NCBI GenBank assembly: GCA_018340375.1 | Contig: JAFFJZ010000052.1 | Span: forward strand, 682,001-746,000 | From: Gonatopus flavifemur | Taxonomy: Eukaryota; Arthropoda; Insecta; Hymenoptera; Dryinidae | DNA: 64,000 nucleotides | Direction: 5' to 3' | Part shown: positions 11,240 through 21,965 of the stretch, in pieces | Numbering within the stretch: position 1 is the first letter of the stretch | Layout of the letters: the number at the start of each line of letters is the position of its first letter | Program-made: the position numbers and the translations under genes | The notes under the pieces: model-generated | Seen by the model: only the letters and a program-made list of their open reading frames with translations | The model's database searches: none | What the model was told of the DNA's origin: nothing

Positions 11240-11740
11240 GACTAGAGTTGAAAAAGTCTGTGTATACAGGTTTTAGATATACAAGAAGCATTCGGTACTG
11301 TTGATTGGGAGAAAATGTTCGCGATTTTGAAAGAGGTAGGAATTAATTTTGAGGATAGAAGAATAATATATGAATTCAATAGGAATCAAATCGCAATAAT
11401 GAGAATAGACGGTAAAAAAGGAGAAGCACAAATTAAAAGAGAGATGAGACAAGGATGCTCACTATCACCATTTATTTTCAATTTGTATATAGAAGAAGCG
11501 ATGAGCGAAGTAAAGGAGCAAGTGCAATTGGAATTACAGATTCAGGGAGAGAATGTAAGCATGTTGAGATTTGCTGTATTAGCTACAAGTGGTGCTGAAT
11601 TAGAAAATATTCTCAACACTATGAAAATAATATTATTACAAAAGTATTTGAAACTCCCGGGCATTAAGGAGGCAGGTAAATTTTCCTTTCCTAGGTTGGT
11701 AGGACTGTCTATAACATTTGCCAAGCGTCTGTTTGTCAAA
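11240..11740 (+). pseudogene. RTE-like LINE reverse transcriptase fragment
   Basis: The frame carries central reverse-transcriptase words: MRQGCSLSPFIFNLYIEE is the conserved segment just before the catalytic YxDD block, and the region upstream (near 11250-11340) is nearly identical in DNA to the LINE on the minus strand at 29560-29650. The YxDD catalytic box itself is missing because an internal deletion joins the early RT to a later part. The LINE tail resumes at 12590 after a mariner insertion. Clade assignment rests on the sister copy and on the short-repeat 3' end. Confidence 0.8.
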
Positions 11741-11787
11741 GAGTTTAATTATCTCCGAGTTACACCTGTTTTGGTGAACAACCAAAA

Positions 11788-12541
11788 GTGAATTTTTCGA
11801 TTTTTACAATGGATGATTTTGTTGAGCAAAGAACTTGCATCAAATTTTGTTTGCGGAACGAACATTCTTGTGCGGACACGTTGAAAATGTTGCGGAAGGC
11901 CTTTGGTGATCAAACTATGGCACAAAAAAACGTTTATAAGTTTATAGGTGGTACAACGAGTTCAAAGCGGGCCGAGACCGCGTTGAAGACGAACCGCGCT
12001 CTGGATGACCATCAATGTCTACACGGAGAAAATCCTAATCACTAATGGTTACTGTAGCCCACATGACTTTGAAAATGATAAATGACAAAAATCAAAGATT
12101 TGGTGCTTGAAAATCGTCGATTGACAATCAGAGACCTCGCTGATAGTGTTGAAATATCATTTGGCTCAGCTATTCGTCTGAACCGGCCGGAATTATGGGT
12201 GAACAACTCTTGATTCCTCCATCACGATAATGCACCAGCTCACACTGCATTGGTTCTTCGCGACTTTTTTGCCAAAAACTCGATTCATATCGTTCCGCAA
12301 CCGCCGTATTCGCCTGATTTGGCTCCGTGTGACTTCTGGCTATTCAGCAAACTCAAAATGCCAAAGCGGGGACGCCGTTTTGACACGATTGAGATAGAAA
12401 ACCAAATCGAAGAAGGTTTTAAAGGCTATACCGAAAAAAGACTATTCCGATTGTTTCGAAGACTGGAAAAGGCGTTGGCAAAAGTGCGTTTCATCGGACG
12501 GGGATTACTTTGAAGGGGATGAAATTGATTCGGAAGAATAA
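11788..12541 (+). pseudogene. Mariner transposase (irritans-like), internally deleted
   Basis: The N-terminal helix-turn-helix part starts at 11810 with MDDFVEQRTCIKFC. The C-terminal catalytic part contains HHDNAPAH (second catalytic Asp) and SPDLAPCDFWLF (third catalytic Asp). The middle, including the first catalytic Asp, is deleted near 12190-12200 and several stops and shifts break the frame. The word choice resembles the irritans subfamily. The element sits between two halves of an RTE-like LINE, so it inserted into that LINE. Exact inverted ends could not be set. Confidence 0.85.
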
Positions 12542-12589
12542 ATGAAGAATTTACATTTTATGAACAAATTGATCTTACTTTTTGATCAC

Positions 12590-12960
12590 AGTAGTATTGG
12601 CTTAGCAGTAAGGAAGAAATTCTTGAAGAGCTACGTTTGGGAGGAATGGAAGAACGAAGAAGTACTTGAGAGGCTAAATGAAAAAAGAAGTCTTCTGAAA
12701 CATGTCGTGAGAAGAAGAAGTAATCTGATAGGATAAACATTGAGGCATGATAGTTCTTTGAAAACGATATTGGAGAGAAAAATGAATGGTAAAACTCGCA
12801 AAGGTAGACCTAGATTAAGTTATATGAAGCAAATTATACAAGATAAGGGTTGTCGTAGATATGTAGAAATTAATCGTTCAGCGGATGATAGGCAGGGTTG
12901 AAGGATTTCATCGAACCAGTCATGAGACTGATTACTTTATGATGATGATGACAAATTGCT
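12590..12960 (+). pseudogene. RTE-like LINE C-terminal fragment and 3' end
   Basis: Translation shows the C-terminal tail typical of insect RTE-like LINEs: a HVVRRRSNLIG word, then TLRHDSSLKTI and GKTRKGRPRLSYMKQI across one frameshift or stop. The copy ends in a short ATGATGATGAT run at about 12940, the microsatellite-type 3' end typical of RTE elements in place of poly-A. It is the continuation of the fragment at 11240-11740. Confidence 0.75.
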
Positions 12961-13242
12961 TCTTTCAATGCAGATTTCTGCATGACAACTGACAAATGAT
13001 AAATGATAAATCAACGTCCGAACATTTGAAGGTCCACTGAACCTCCTATGAACGTTAATTCACTCACAATAGACTTAAATTTAATCAAGAAGATTTATGT
13101 TCTCTTGGGGACGCCTCCTCACATTGATTTGTGAGGTGTTAAGTTTGATCAATCGAAGATTCCCTAGCGAATCTCATCATACCGAAATTCTCAGTACGTT
13201 GTGAGAATCATTTTCGTATGTTATATACGGTGATCAGTTGAA

Positions 13243-13998
13243 CCCGGGAAAAAAATTCCATATATGGGCCCGTATATGGATTCATATACGCATCTGTATA
13301 TGAATAATGACCATATATGCTTATATATAGTCACTTATGAAAGTGGAAAATCTATCAGCATTGATCCCACTTCTCTCTCATTTAGTTTTTCATACCATTT
13401 CATAAAACATAGAATATTTTTGTTCATATATGGATTTATATGATAATGTACGATTGGATATGATAACATATGGCCACCCTAGTAAAAAGGGATTATACAT
13501 GGTCTACATATAATTATTGAAGTTCATATGAGTATTATTAAGATTTACATAAGCACATATATAGTTATATATGGGGCTATATATAAAAACTTGAATTGTT
13601 ATATATAGTAAAAAATCTGAATAATTCTTTTCATATATAATTATCTCAAATTCCATATATACCACTATATATAACTATATACGTGCATATATGAATTTCA
13701 ATAATACTCATATGAACTTCAATAATTATATATAAACCATATATAATCCTTCTTTACTAGGGCATGTATGGTCTCATTCAAATACAATCATATATGGTCA
13801 AAGTCAATATATGCTCATATAGGATCCCATATATGTTTATATACGTTCTTATGTATTCCATATATGTTTATATACGTTCATACTTATTCCATATGTTTAT
13901 ATATGAGTCATATGTATTCCATATATATTTATTTATGGGTCAAATATATGATTCATATACGCTGATATACAACCATATATGAATTCTTTTCCTCCGGG
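13243..13998. mobile_element. CCCGGG palindromic MITE of ATATG words, copy 1
   Basis: Ends CCCGGGAAAAAAATTCCATA and the degenerate inverse (CCTCCGGG at the right end) bound an interior almost wholly made of CATATATG-, ATATGG- and CATATAC-type words in both orientations. AA flanks both sides (13241-13242 and 13999-14000). It contains a further element at 13487-13762. Sister copies lie at 34751-35155 and 39039-39448. Confidence 0.8.
13487..13762. mobile_element. Nested MITE, CCCTAGTAAA ends
   Basis: Inverted ends CCCTAGTAAAAAGGGATTAT and CCCTAGTAAAGAAGGATTAT are clear. CA flanks both sides (13485-13486, 13763-13764). The interior is palindromic and rich in ATATAATTAT and TATATAGT words. It lies within the CCCGGG element, so it is a later insertion. 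Confidence 0.75.
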
Positions 13999-14032
13999 AA
14001 TCTAATGGTGAATTCAGTGGAATATCTCATCG

Positions 14033-14617
14033 TTGTAAGAGTTTTATTCCTCTCGTCCAGATGAGAACGATGAAAAATGTAGGAAGAGCGGACAGATGTT
14101 GGTTGATCCAATAATCGAAAGAGGTTTTTTTTTTTATGTTGAAATGAACGTTTCCTTCTTTCCTTTTATTTTGTTCAACAATCCGCGACTTCCAGTTACA
14201 TCATATAGTGATGTCTCACGATTTAGCATCACTTATGCTTTACATATATCATATATATACGGACCCTCTATATACAAAACGAAGTACGCAAAATTATACA
14301 AAACGTTCAAGAAAGCGTGAAAAATAGAATTCAACTGATAAAATAATCGAATATAATATAAATGCAAAAGATACATCACCTTAAGGATCCGTACTGTATA
14401 AATTTGTCTGACCACGTATTAATACAATGGGTACAATTCGCACGACGATGTGTGTTTGACGACGGTCAAATTCGCAAAGAGAGCAATTATAGTCTAACAT
14501 CGAGATCGTCAAGTCAACGAGTGCTACCTGAGTACATGCGTACGGAGTCCTTACTTATTATATATGAAATTTGTATAGCGCGAAATTCGAATCGGACTAG
14601 ACACGATTGCTCGTTAC
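14033..14617 (-). repeat. 3' LTR of the Ty3/gypsy element
   Basis: About 585 bp that match the split LTR at 20651-20900 plus 24116-24451 with only scattered differences. On the element's strand it begins TGTAACGAGC and ends CTCTTACA. The near identity of the two copies indicates a fairly young insertion. Confidence 0.9.
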
Positions 14618-14618
14618 A

Positions 14619-14635
14619 TCTGCCCTTCCTTCTTT
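14619..14635 (-). promoter_or_regulatory. Polypurine tract of the gypsy element
   Basis: On the element's strand the sequence AAAGAAGGAAGGGCAG lies directly before the 3' LTR, as expected of the plus-strand primer. Confidence 0.75.
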
Positions 14636-14790
14636 ACGATTAGAGCTACACGGAAGGAGCAGCACACATCGTAAAAACTATCAATATGTACAATGAGGAA
14701 TATGTACAGTCATAAATACTACTCCTAAAATATACAAATATAACGTTATTCCATTCAAGATATATACAAGTGTGCAGTCAAAGATGCAAA

Positions 14791-15764
14791 TCAAGACACG
14801 TTCTCAGAACGCTCATCTATCAAATAGGGACGCAAACTGGACTGATTATAGATGCCTTTGATCTGGCTATGATCGTCAGGATGAACTAATTCAAAAGAAT
14901 TATTGTCAAATGCACGCGATATACGATATGGTCCCGCATAAAGATGAAAAAATTTCGATACAGTTTGGTCCAACGCGCTTGACATATGCGGCGTACTAAT
15001 TAGAACTAAACCATCAACATTTAATTTGACTCGCGAAATTCGCGATTGATGTTGTTTGCGACGGTCAAAAGCTCTAGACATATTTTCACGAGCTAAGACC
15101 AATCGATTGGAATCGTCCTCAGAAAAGGACGCTGGATATTTGATCAAAGATCTGATTCGATCGATGGGTTTACGGCCAAAATGGAGTTCCATGGGAGTGA
15201 AACCCGTACTACTATGAGTGCTTATATTCAAACAAAATTCGATTTGTTTGAGGCATGTAGCCCATGAGGTATGCGAGTTGGATACATAAATACGAAAGAA
15301 CTTCCCTAATTCTCGCATAACTCTTTCCACCGGGTTGCTTTGTGGGTGACGGATCGAAGAGAATGCTGTTCTAATATCAATTTTCTTCAGGGATTCCTTC
15401 CATTTTGGGGACGTAAATTGAGTCCCATGATCGGACAAGATCACTTCAGGCTTGCCCACGGTAGGAATGTAGTCTTTCATCAGCCTATTCAATCTAGCAG
15501 ATGGTGTAGCACGCCTCAAAGCGTATAGTTTCACATGTTTTGTACAAATATCAAGAAATACAACAATATATCGAGTTCCAGCAGTTGATTTAGGCAGAGG
15601 GCCATATCAATGCTCACTAGGGCATTCGGTTTATCTGAGGCGACCATTTTGAAAGCTCCTTGCATAGAATAATTAAGGTTTTCAACGCGTTGACATAAGT
15701 CGCAGCATCGGACAAACTTTTCTATGGCTGAACGCATGCCCTTCCATAAAAAGTATTCGCGCAT
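14791..15764 (-). pseudogene. Ty3/gypsy integrase (frameshifted)
   Basis: The zinc-binding region ends in the CCDLCQRVEN pair of cysteines, following the His region (LGHP) at the end of the preceding frame. The catalytic core shows an Asp in the SIDM word near 15610, a second in LSDHGTQF and the Glu in RHPQSNPVERVMRELGK, the DDE triad of retroviral-type integrases. A frameshift near 15600 separates the first Asp from the rest, and a TAA at 15777-15779 separates the integrase from upstream pol. The C-terminal part beyond the core is present and ends at 14791, about 170 bp before the 3' LTR. Confidence 0.9.
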
Positions 15765-15776
15765 ATAACAATAGGT

Positions 15777-18443
15777 TTAATAAGACCCAGGGTGACCCAA
15801 CGCGTCATGAACGACGGTAATTAAAGATTTTTGCAGACAATCAGGAATCATCAATTGCCACACTTCTAGGGATTTACATCGTCGGAATAATATATCGTTA
15901 TGGAGCACATAATGCTCTGCTTCACTGGTGGTATACAAATTACGAATTTTCGAGATCGCATCATCTTGTTTCTGCAGCTGGCAAATATCTTTCGATTCTT
16001 TTACGATAGCAGGATAATCGGAAAACAAATTTAACCAAAATTCTTTGTTATGGGTGACATTTTTCAAGTCAATAGGAGTATTCGCACGCAAAACTGAGAT
16101 CAGAACACTGTGGACGTTATCTTCGTGGAATTTACCCTCGGGATGGCGACTTAAGAAGTTAGCCATAATATTCTCTCTACCCACGCAATGACTAATCGAG
16201 AAAGAATATTGCTGAAGAATTAAATTCCAACGAATCAATTGAGCACTGTGAAAAGGAGTGTTTGACAGAAATGTCAAAGCTTTGTGATCCGTCAAGATTT
16301 GAAAATGTCTCCCCAGCAAATATATTCGGAATTTTTTAACCGAGTACACAACAGCTAATAACTCGATCTCAGTAGTAGTATAGTTCTTTTCTGGAGATGT
16401 TAAACATCTACTCACCAGTGAAACAATATAACGATTTTCCTGATCATCTGTCTGATAAAGGACTCCTCCAATGCCCTTGTCAGACCCATCCGTTTGTAAA
16501 ATAAAACGCAGTTCAAAATCTATGTGGTGCAGCGTGATGGCATTGCTGAGATTATTCTTTAACGCGTCAAAGGCCTTAGAGTGATCGGCTGTCCAATTCC
16601 ACGAACGCTTGGATTGCATTAAATCGCGGAAAGGTTCAACGAAAGTTGCATGTTTCAAACTGAATTGACGGTAATACGTACATATACCTGAGAAGCTCTG
16701 CAACTGCTTCAAATTCTGTGACTCTTCAAAATTACGAATCAATTCTAAACGATCAGCGTCTGGGCAAACCCCTTGATTCGAAATTTCAAATCCAAGAAAC
16801 TTGACACGGTCACGAGAGAAAAACGATTTATCGAATTTAAGGGTGGAATTGTCTCGTTGTAGAGCATTGAATACCAGCTCGGGATGTTTAATATGTTCGT
16901 CAACATTTCGAGACGCAACTAGGAGATCATCGACATATCTTGCTAAAAACGCATCGAATTCAGATCCCAAAGTCATGGACAATGCGCGCATAAAACCACC
17001 TCCCGCAGTCTTAAGACCAAACGGAATGCGTTTAAATTGATATAAAGTCGTACCATCAGTTCCGAGAAAAGCGGTATATGGTCGACTTTCTGGCGAAAGT
17101 TCTATTTGCCAGTAGCCATTGGCGAGATCTGTCGTTGAAAAGAATTCTACTCCATGAAATTTTTGAATCAATTCTCCAATCAACGGCGGAGATTCGTTAT
17201 CGGATTCTATTTGATTATTTAAAAATCGCGCATCGAGACACAGCCTTACTCGTCCGTCTTTTCGTTTCACTACTCGCAGAGGATTACAAAAGCCACTTTC
17301 GGATCTTTCGATAATATCAGATTCTATCATGCGTTTTATTTCTTGCGAAACCGCTTCTCGCAATGCGAAAGGTATAGGATAGGACTTCCGAACGAAGGCC
17401 TCTCTGTTTTTCAAACGAATCTTATGCTTATACTGGCCAGCAGGTATCTTCTTAAATTCAAAGAGTCTTTCGAATTGAGACATTGATAGGAAAAATTGTT
17501 CTCTTTGCTCTTTTGTGAGATTAACAAGTGAATCGGTAACTTCCCTCAATTGATCGTAAAAGTTATGGTCATCTTGACCTTGTGAAGAACACATGGTAGT
17601 AGTATTTTCATCATGATCAAAAAATTGATTCAATTCGAATTCATCGTCAATAATATTATCCATAAAAACCTCATCAATACAAACATTAGAACACTTGAAA
17701 ACATTAAATATATTATTCAAATTAAAATTATTATCCTCATCTTGAATATCCTTCATTTCTAATTCACACGAAGGCTCCTCTCCACAAAGGCCCTGTATTT
17801 CATGATTATAATCATCTACAACCATAATTTTATCAGACTCATTCTTATTTTCTTGAGAATTATATGAAATCGTTTCATTTACATCTGCTCCAACTTCACA
17901 GTTACTTGATTTATCAATATCAGATATGTTACAACCTCGTTTATTAGCACGATCAATCTGAATTAATTGAACTATTACAGTATCTTCTTCTTTCGATACT
18001 TCAAGTCGTTCTTGTGAACCATGTTCAAAACGAATGAATCGAGAATCAATTAAACACTCATTTATACTAAATTTGAATCCACCTTTCGCGTAATCGATAC
18101 TAACATGATTTTTAATCAGCCAATCGTTACCTATAATTATAGGGGAGGTTGAATAGGGGATGACAACAAAGCGAGTCAATATGATACTATCTCCTATCTT
18201 CAAATCTATAAAAATTTGTTTTTTAACAATGGTGTTTTTCTTTCCGACTGCTGTTAGTATCATTAGGTTCGCAACGGGCAGCGTGGTTAACTTGAAATGA
18301 TCATCGAGATATTTATACAAATTTTCCGAGATGGCCGTAACCTGGCTTCCCGTGTCTATCAATCCAAGGATGGGAATTCCGAAGACAGATGAAATTATTT
18401 TGGGACATTCGGTTATTCGTTCTCTCATAGAAACATCTGACAT
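15777..18443 (-). CDS. Ty3/gypsy pol: protease, reverse transcriptase, RNase H
   Basis: An 888-residue open frame. Near residue 30 LIDTGSQVTAIS is the aspartic protease site. A low-complexity acidic linker follows (about residues 180-290). Reverse transcriptase begins near residue 340, with the substrate segment DLANGYWQI and the catalytic YVDD at about residue 500. RNase H shows QTDGSDKGIGGVLY and the Glu-containing TEIELLAVV. The frame ends at TAA just after GHPGSY, inside the integrase zinc region, so the integrase is cut off by a single stop. The frame is open upstream of this ATG into the end of gag in a different phase, consistent with ribosomal frameshifting in such elements; the true start is not certain. 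No stops occur within protease-RT-RNase H. Confidence 0.95.
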   Translation of the reverse strand: MSDVSMRERITECPKIISSVFGIPILGLIDTGSQVTAISENLYKYLDDHFKLTTLPVANLMILTAVGKKNTIVKKQIFIDLKIGDSIILTRFVVIPYSTSPIIIGNDWLIKNHVSIDYAKGGFKFSINECLIDSRFIRFEHGSQERLEVSKEEDTVIVQLIQIDRANKRGCNISDIDKSSNCEVGADVNETISYNSQENKNESDKIMVVDDYNHEIQGLCGEEPSCELEMKDIQDEDNNFNLNNIFNVFKCSNVCIDEVFMDNIIDDEFELNQFFDHDENTTTMCSSQGQDDHNFYDQLREVTDSLVNLTKEQREQFFLSMSQFERLFEFKKIPAGQYKHKIRLKNREAFVRKSYPIPFALREAVSQEIKRMIESDIIERSESGFCNPLRVVKRKDGRVRLCLDARFLNNQIESDNESPPLIGELIQKFHGVEFFSTTDLANGYWQIELSPESRPYTAFLGTDGTTLYQFKRIPFGLKTAGGGFMRALSMTLGSEFDAFLARYVDDLLVASRNVDEHIKHPELVFNALQRDNSTLKFDKSFFSRDRVKFLGFEISNQGVCPDADRLELIRNFEESQNLKQLQSFSGICTYYRQFSLKHATFVEPFRDLMQSKRSWNWTADHSKAFDALKNNLSNAITLHHIDFELRFILQTDGSDKGIGGVLYQTDDQENRYIVSLVSRCLTSPEKNYTTTEIELLAVVYSVKKFRIYLLGRHFQILTDHKALTFLSNTPFHSAQLIRWNLILQQYSFSISHCVGRENIMANFLSRHPEGKFHEDNVHSVLISVLRANTPIDLKNVTHNKEFWLNLFSDYPAIVKESKDICQLQKQDDAISKIRNLYTTSEAEHYVLHNDILFRRCKSLEVWQLMIPDCLQKSLITVVHDALGHPGSY

Positions 18444-18532
18444 ATCCTTTTGATTTTCAAACTTACGATTCAGGTTCTCCGCAAAATCATACGGGGAGTG
18501 CTCTACCGGACCCGATTGTAAAGCACTGCTTT

Positions 18533-19900
18533 TCAGTTTAGAAACTGAACTTCATTTGACTTATTTATAGGGGGTGGCGGTATACTGGTATTTGGTATGC
18601 CGTATGTACATTTAATCTGGTTGGAGTTATCATTTGGGTGCCGAAATTGATTATACCTTGTTGAAGGATAAGTCAGCATAGAATTAACCGATGAATTAGA
18701 ACAATCACGAGGAGATTCCCAATCGGACCGATTATTTGAACCGTTAGAATTATTATGATTGCGATCATTTTGCCGAAAATTTTGAGGTCTATTTCTCGAA
18801 TTAGAATTGTTACTCATAATTTGACGAATTTGAGGCGTCTGTTGACCGTTGTGATTAGTATGCTGATTATAACCATTCGAAGATTTTCGACGATCATTTT
18901 CTTTTTCGTGATTGGCTGTGTCAAAATGATCTAACGATTGCATAATTGCCTGTACATTCGCATAGTCGATACTAGATACCGCATTCCTGACCGAAAGAGG
19001 CAATTGTTGTATTATATGATAGTGAAGTCCATACGGGGAGGATGGGGGATCGAAATATCGAGCTTGTCTAATTTGATCGAAAAAATATTTCCGCAGTGAA
19101 CCATCCTGATGATTGACACGTCGGCTCAGCCACGAATTACGGAGTCTAGCTTTTATGGGTATTGAATAAAACTCTTGTAGGAATGTTTCTCAAACATCAT
19201 TATACCGAATGAAAGCCTCTGATTCGTACCAAACGTGTGCATGTCCTTCAAGGCAATTGCCTACGATCAAAAGTTTGGCGTGATCATCGAATTTTTTCAC
19301 TGAGCAGTATTGTTTGAATTTCGTTGAAAATTCCATAGGATGGTCTTTCGGATTAGACCCAAATTTCGGTAATTTTACATCGATATTGACCGATCGTAAA
19401 TCATTCCTTATTTGTCCCAAATCAGCGTTATTGCGTCCAACGGCAGTATCAAAATTTTCTGAATTCCGCGTTGGAATATTCGAAGAATTTGACGTTTGCA
19501 CTCTTTGATTTACGTTTATTTCAGATTCTACTTGATGATTTGGATTGAATGCTGCGTTACGAGAATTATCTTGATTTACATTATCAGTCACAGATCGTAA
19601 ACGTTCTATTTCACATCTTAAATCCCGAATTATTTTCATAAAAGTTGCTTGTTGCAAGCCAGCATTTTTTTTTGATATTTGAATTTCCTTATGAAGTTCT
19701 TCACGTGATTCAATGAAAGAATTTGTATTCTGGCTTGTAACATCAGCGTTGTCCCTTGTATTCATATTAAATTCCGTGTTTTGATTATCATTATCTGTAT
19801 TGCCCTCAGTTTGATGCGAATTATCACCATCCTCAGTGTTGAGATTTTTCTTACTTCTCGTCATGATGTTTTGATTGGATTTCACCGGAGAACGAAACAT
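18533..19900 (-). pseudogene. Ty3/gypsy gag with one in-frame stop
   Basis: The first part (19900-19190) begins with MFRSPVKSNQ and is Asn/Gln/Ser-rich, followed by an ordered capsid-like segment with KLPKFG and CLEGHAHVWYESEAF, typical of retrotransposon gag. A TGA at about 19190 interrupts it; the same frame then stays open through 19003-18533, ending in an Asn/Arg-rich basic tail. I see no CCHC zinc knuckle, so nucleic-acid binding is probably by the basic tail. It lies upstream of pol in another phase. Total length without the stop would be about 455 residues. Confidence 0.85.
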
Positions 19901-20631
19901 TTATAAACCAATTTTCTGATACGTGAAATAATGATATGAATATTGAGAATCAAATATAAAGAATAATTGTACGAGTATTCCAATCAAATATCAAACTGAT
20001 TTGAATTAAGAAGCGAGACAGATATATAATCAGCAATACACTTTTTCAATTGAGTATCGTCACACAAATGAATATACACATAAATCCAAGGTCACTGATG
20101 TCCGTTCATATAGATAAAATTTGTTTAGTATGTTAGGTCGAATGTACATAATTTCAATTTCGAATAAGCAAAATGATAGTTAGTGATTACTTGCATATAA
20201 TTTCAATGAACATGAGTAAAATTTCCTTCTCCATAATCAAATCAGATAATATAAATTAAATAAAGTTATCAATATGAATATCCAATTACGAATGTATCTT
20301 CAACCGAAATAATCTTTGCGAATTGCATATTTCATTTATGTATGTTTTCAGTTGACATGGATATTAAAATATTCTCAGAAAACGTATGAGATCTATTCAC
20401 GTATGCAATTGAAATTTTTTTTCTCGATTAGAACAATGAAATATCAATGTAATTATTCACTTGTATCAATACAAATGAAAATATTCTTCCCAAATAAGTT
20501 AGGAAAACAGAAATACAAGTGATGCGTGCTCTCAATAACTGATTCACACATATAGAATTCGTTGTAATTGATTCCTCCGTTGCTATAGAAATTGTACATA
20601 CATGAGTCGTCGTCGTTGCTGAATATCGTGC

Positions 20632-20649
20632 CCACCACGTTTAGTGCCA
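20632..20649 (-). promoter_or_regulatory. Candidate primer-binding site
   Basis: On the element's strand TGGCACTAAACGTGGTGG follows the 5' LTR within two bases. The TGG start matches the CCA end of a tRNA; I cannot assign which tRNA. Confidence 0.55.
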
Positions 20650-21101
20650 AAGTAAGAGTTTTATTCCTCTCGCCCAGATGAGAATGATGAAAAATGTAGG
20701 AAGAGCGGACAGATGTTGATTGATCCAATAATCGGAATAAATTTTTTTTTTCATGTTGAAATGAACCCTTCTTTCCTGTCATTTTGTTCAACAATCCGCG
20801 ACTTCCAGTTACATCATATAGTGATGTCTCACGATTTAGCATCACTTATGCTTTACATATATCATATATATACGGACCCTCTATATACAAAACGAAATAC
20901 TATTGTGTTTACCTATTTGTGTTTCTTTTCCATCGTCTCAGGATGTTATAAATATCTCGAAACGTAAATCTAATCACGATGGACCGTTTAAAATTTACCA
21001 AGATCGAACTGTTCAAGAAAGAAGTCATTTAACCACGTTACGTACGGAACTCAAGAATCTGATCGATGGTGGTGATACCAACAAAACAATCAAGTATATA
21101 A

Positions 21102-21965
21102 ATGGATTGCCAACGATTGTTGACACACGTACTGTGCCCCAGAAGAAAAAAACCTATAACTCACCCTTTGGTATACTATCAGAATGTTCGTGGTCTTCGT
21201 ACTAAACTTCAAGATTTGCAAATTTCACTTTCATCTCTTACTTCTACGTATGATGTCATTATCTTCTCTGAAATCTGGTTAACGGATAACATATCTGATG
21301 AAGAATTGTCCTTTAATGATTATGTCTTGTATCGGTTGGACAGGAGCAGGCGCACCAGTGTTTTTTCTCGAGGAGGTGGTGTGTTGATTGCGGTCAAAAA
21401 GGATTTGAATAGTGCATTGGTTGATTTGCCGCTTACTAGCGTGGAACATTCTTGTCAAGTTGCAGTTTAATTCGAAGTCTGTTTTTATTGAAGCAAGTTA
21501 CTTCCCCCCCCTGCCTCATCATCATCTCTTTACCTTGAACATTGTGTTTCTCTGGCCGAGGTACTGTGTCAAGATTATGATTCTTCAATTTTTCTCTTCG
21601 GTGACTACAATCTCCCGCATGTGGTTTGGCGCAATGACGACTCCTCTCTAACGGCATCGTTTCGTCCTGGTGTGACACTGAATGAAAGGTCTTCGGTGGA
21701 GATTTTGACTCAATATTTCAACTACTTTGGTTTATATCAAAAGAACAATATTTACAATGATTCCAATGGTATGCTGGACTTGATTTTCACCACCGATGAG
21801 TATGTTGAAACTATTAGTCCGGTTGATTACCTCCTACATTGTGATGCTTATCATCCCCCCATCGAAATTAGATTGTATTCTCTTTCATTGAGATCTTTGT
21901 CTTGTACCGACACGTACCGGTATAATTATAAATTGGCTGATTTTTTTCTATACGGCAGCATTTGA
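21102..21965 (+). pseudogene. LINE apurinic endonuclease, frameshifted
   Basis: The N-terminal part shows YYQNVRGLRTK and the catalytic-Glu region SEIWL, then RGGGVLIAV. A frameshift near 21470 breaks it. The next frame carries FGDYNLPHVVW, the Asp/Asn catalytic pair of AP-type endonucleases, and LDLIFTT. The conserved final SDH region is altered near 21840 (CDAYHPP). A further shift near 21950 leads into the RT frame. Such enzymes nick target DNA to prime reverse transcription. Confidence 0.85.

Noticed and set aside
13764..13982. Tyr/Ile-rich frames at 13.76-13.98 kb and 34.73-34.98 kb
   Set aside because: They arise from ATATG word repeats in the CCCGGG elements.
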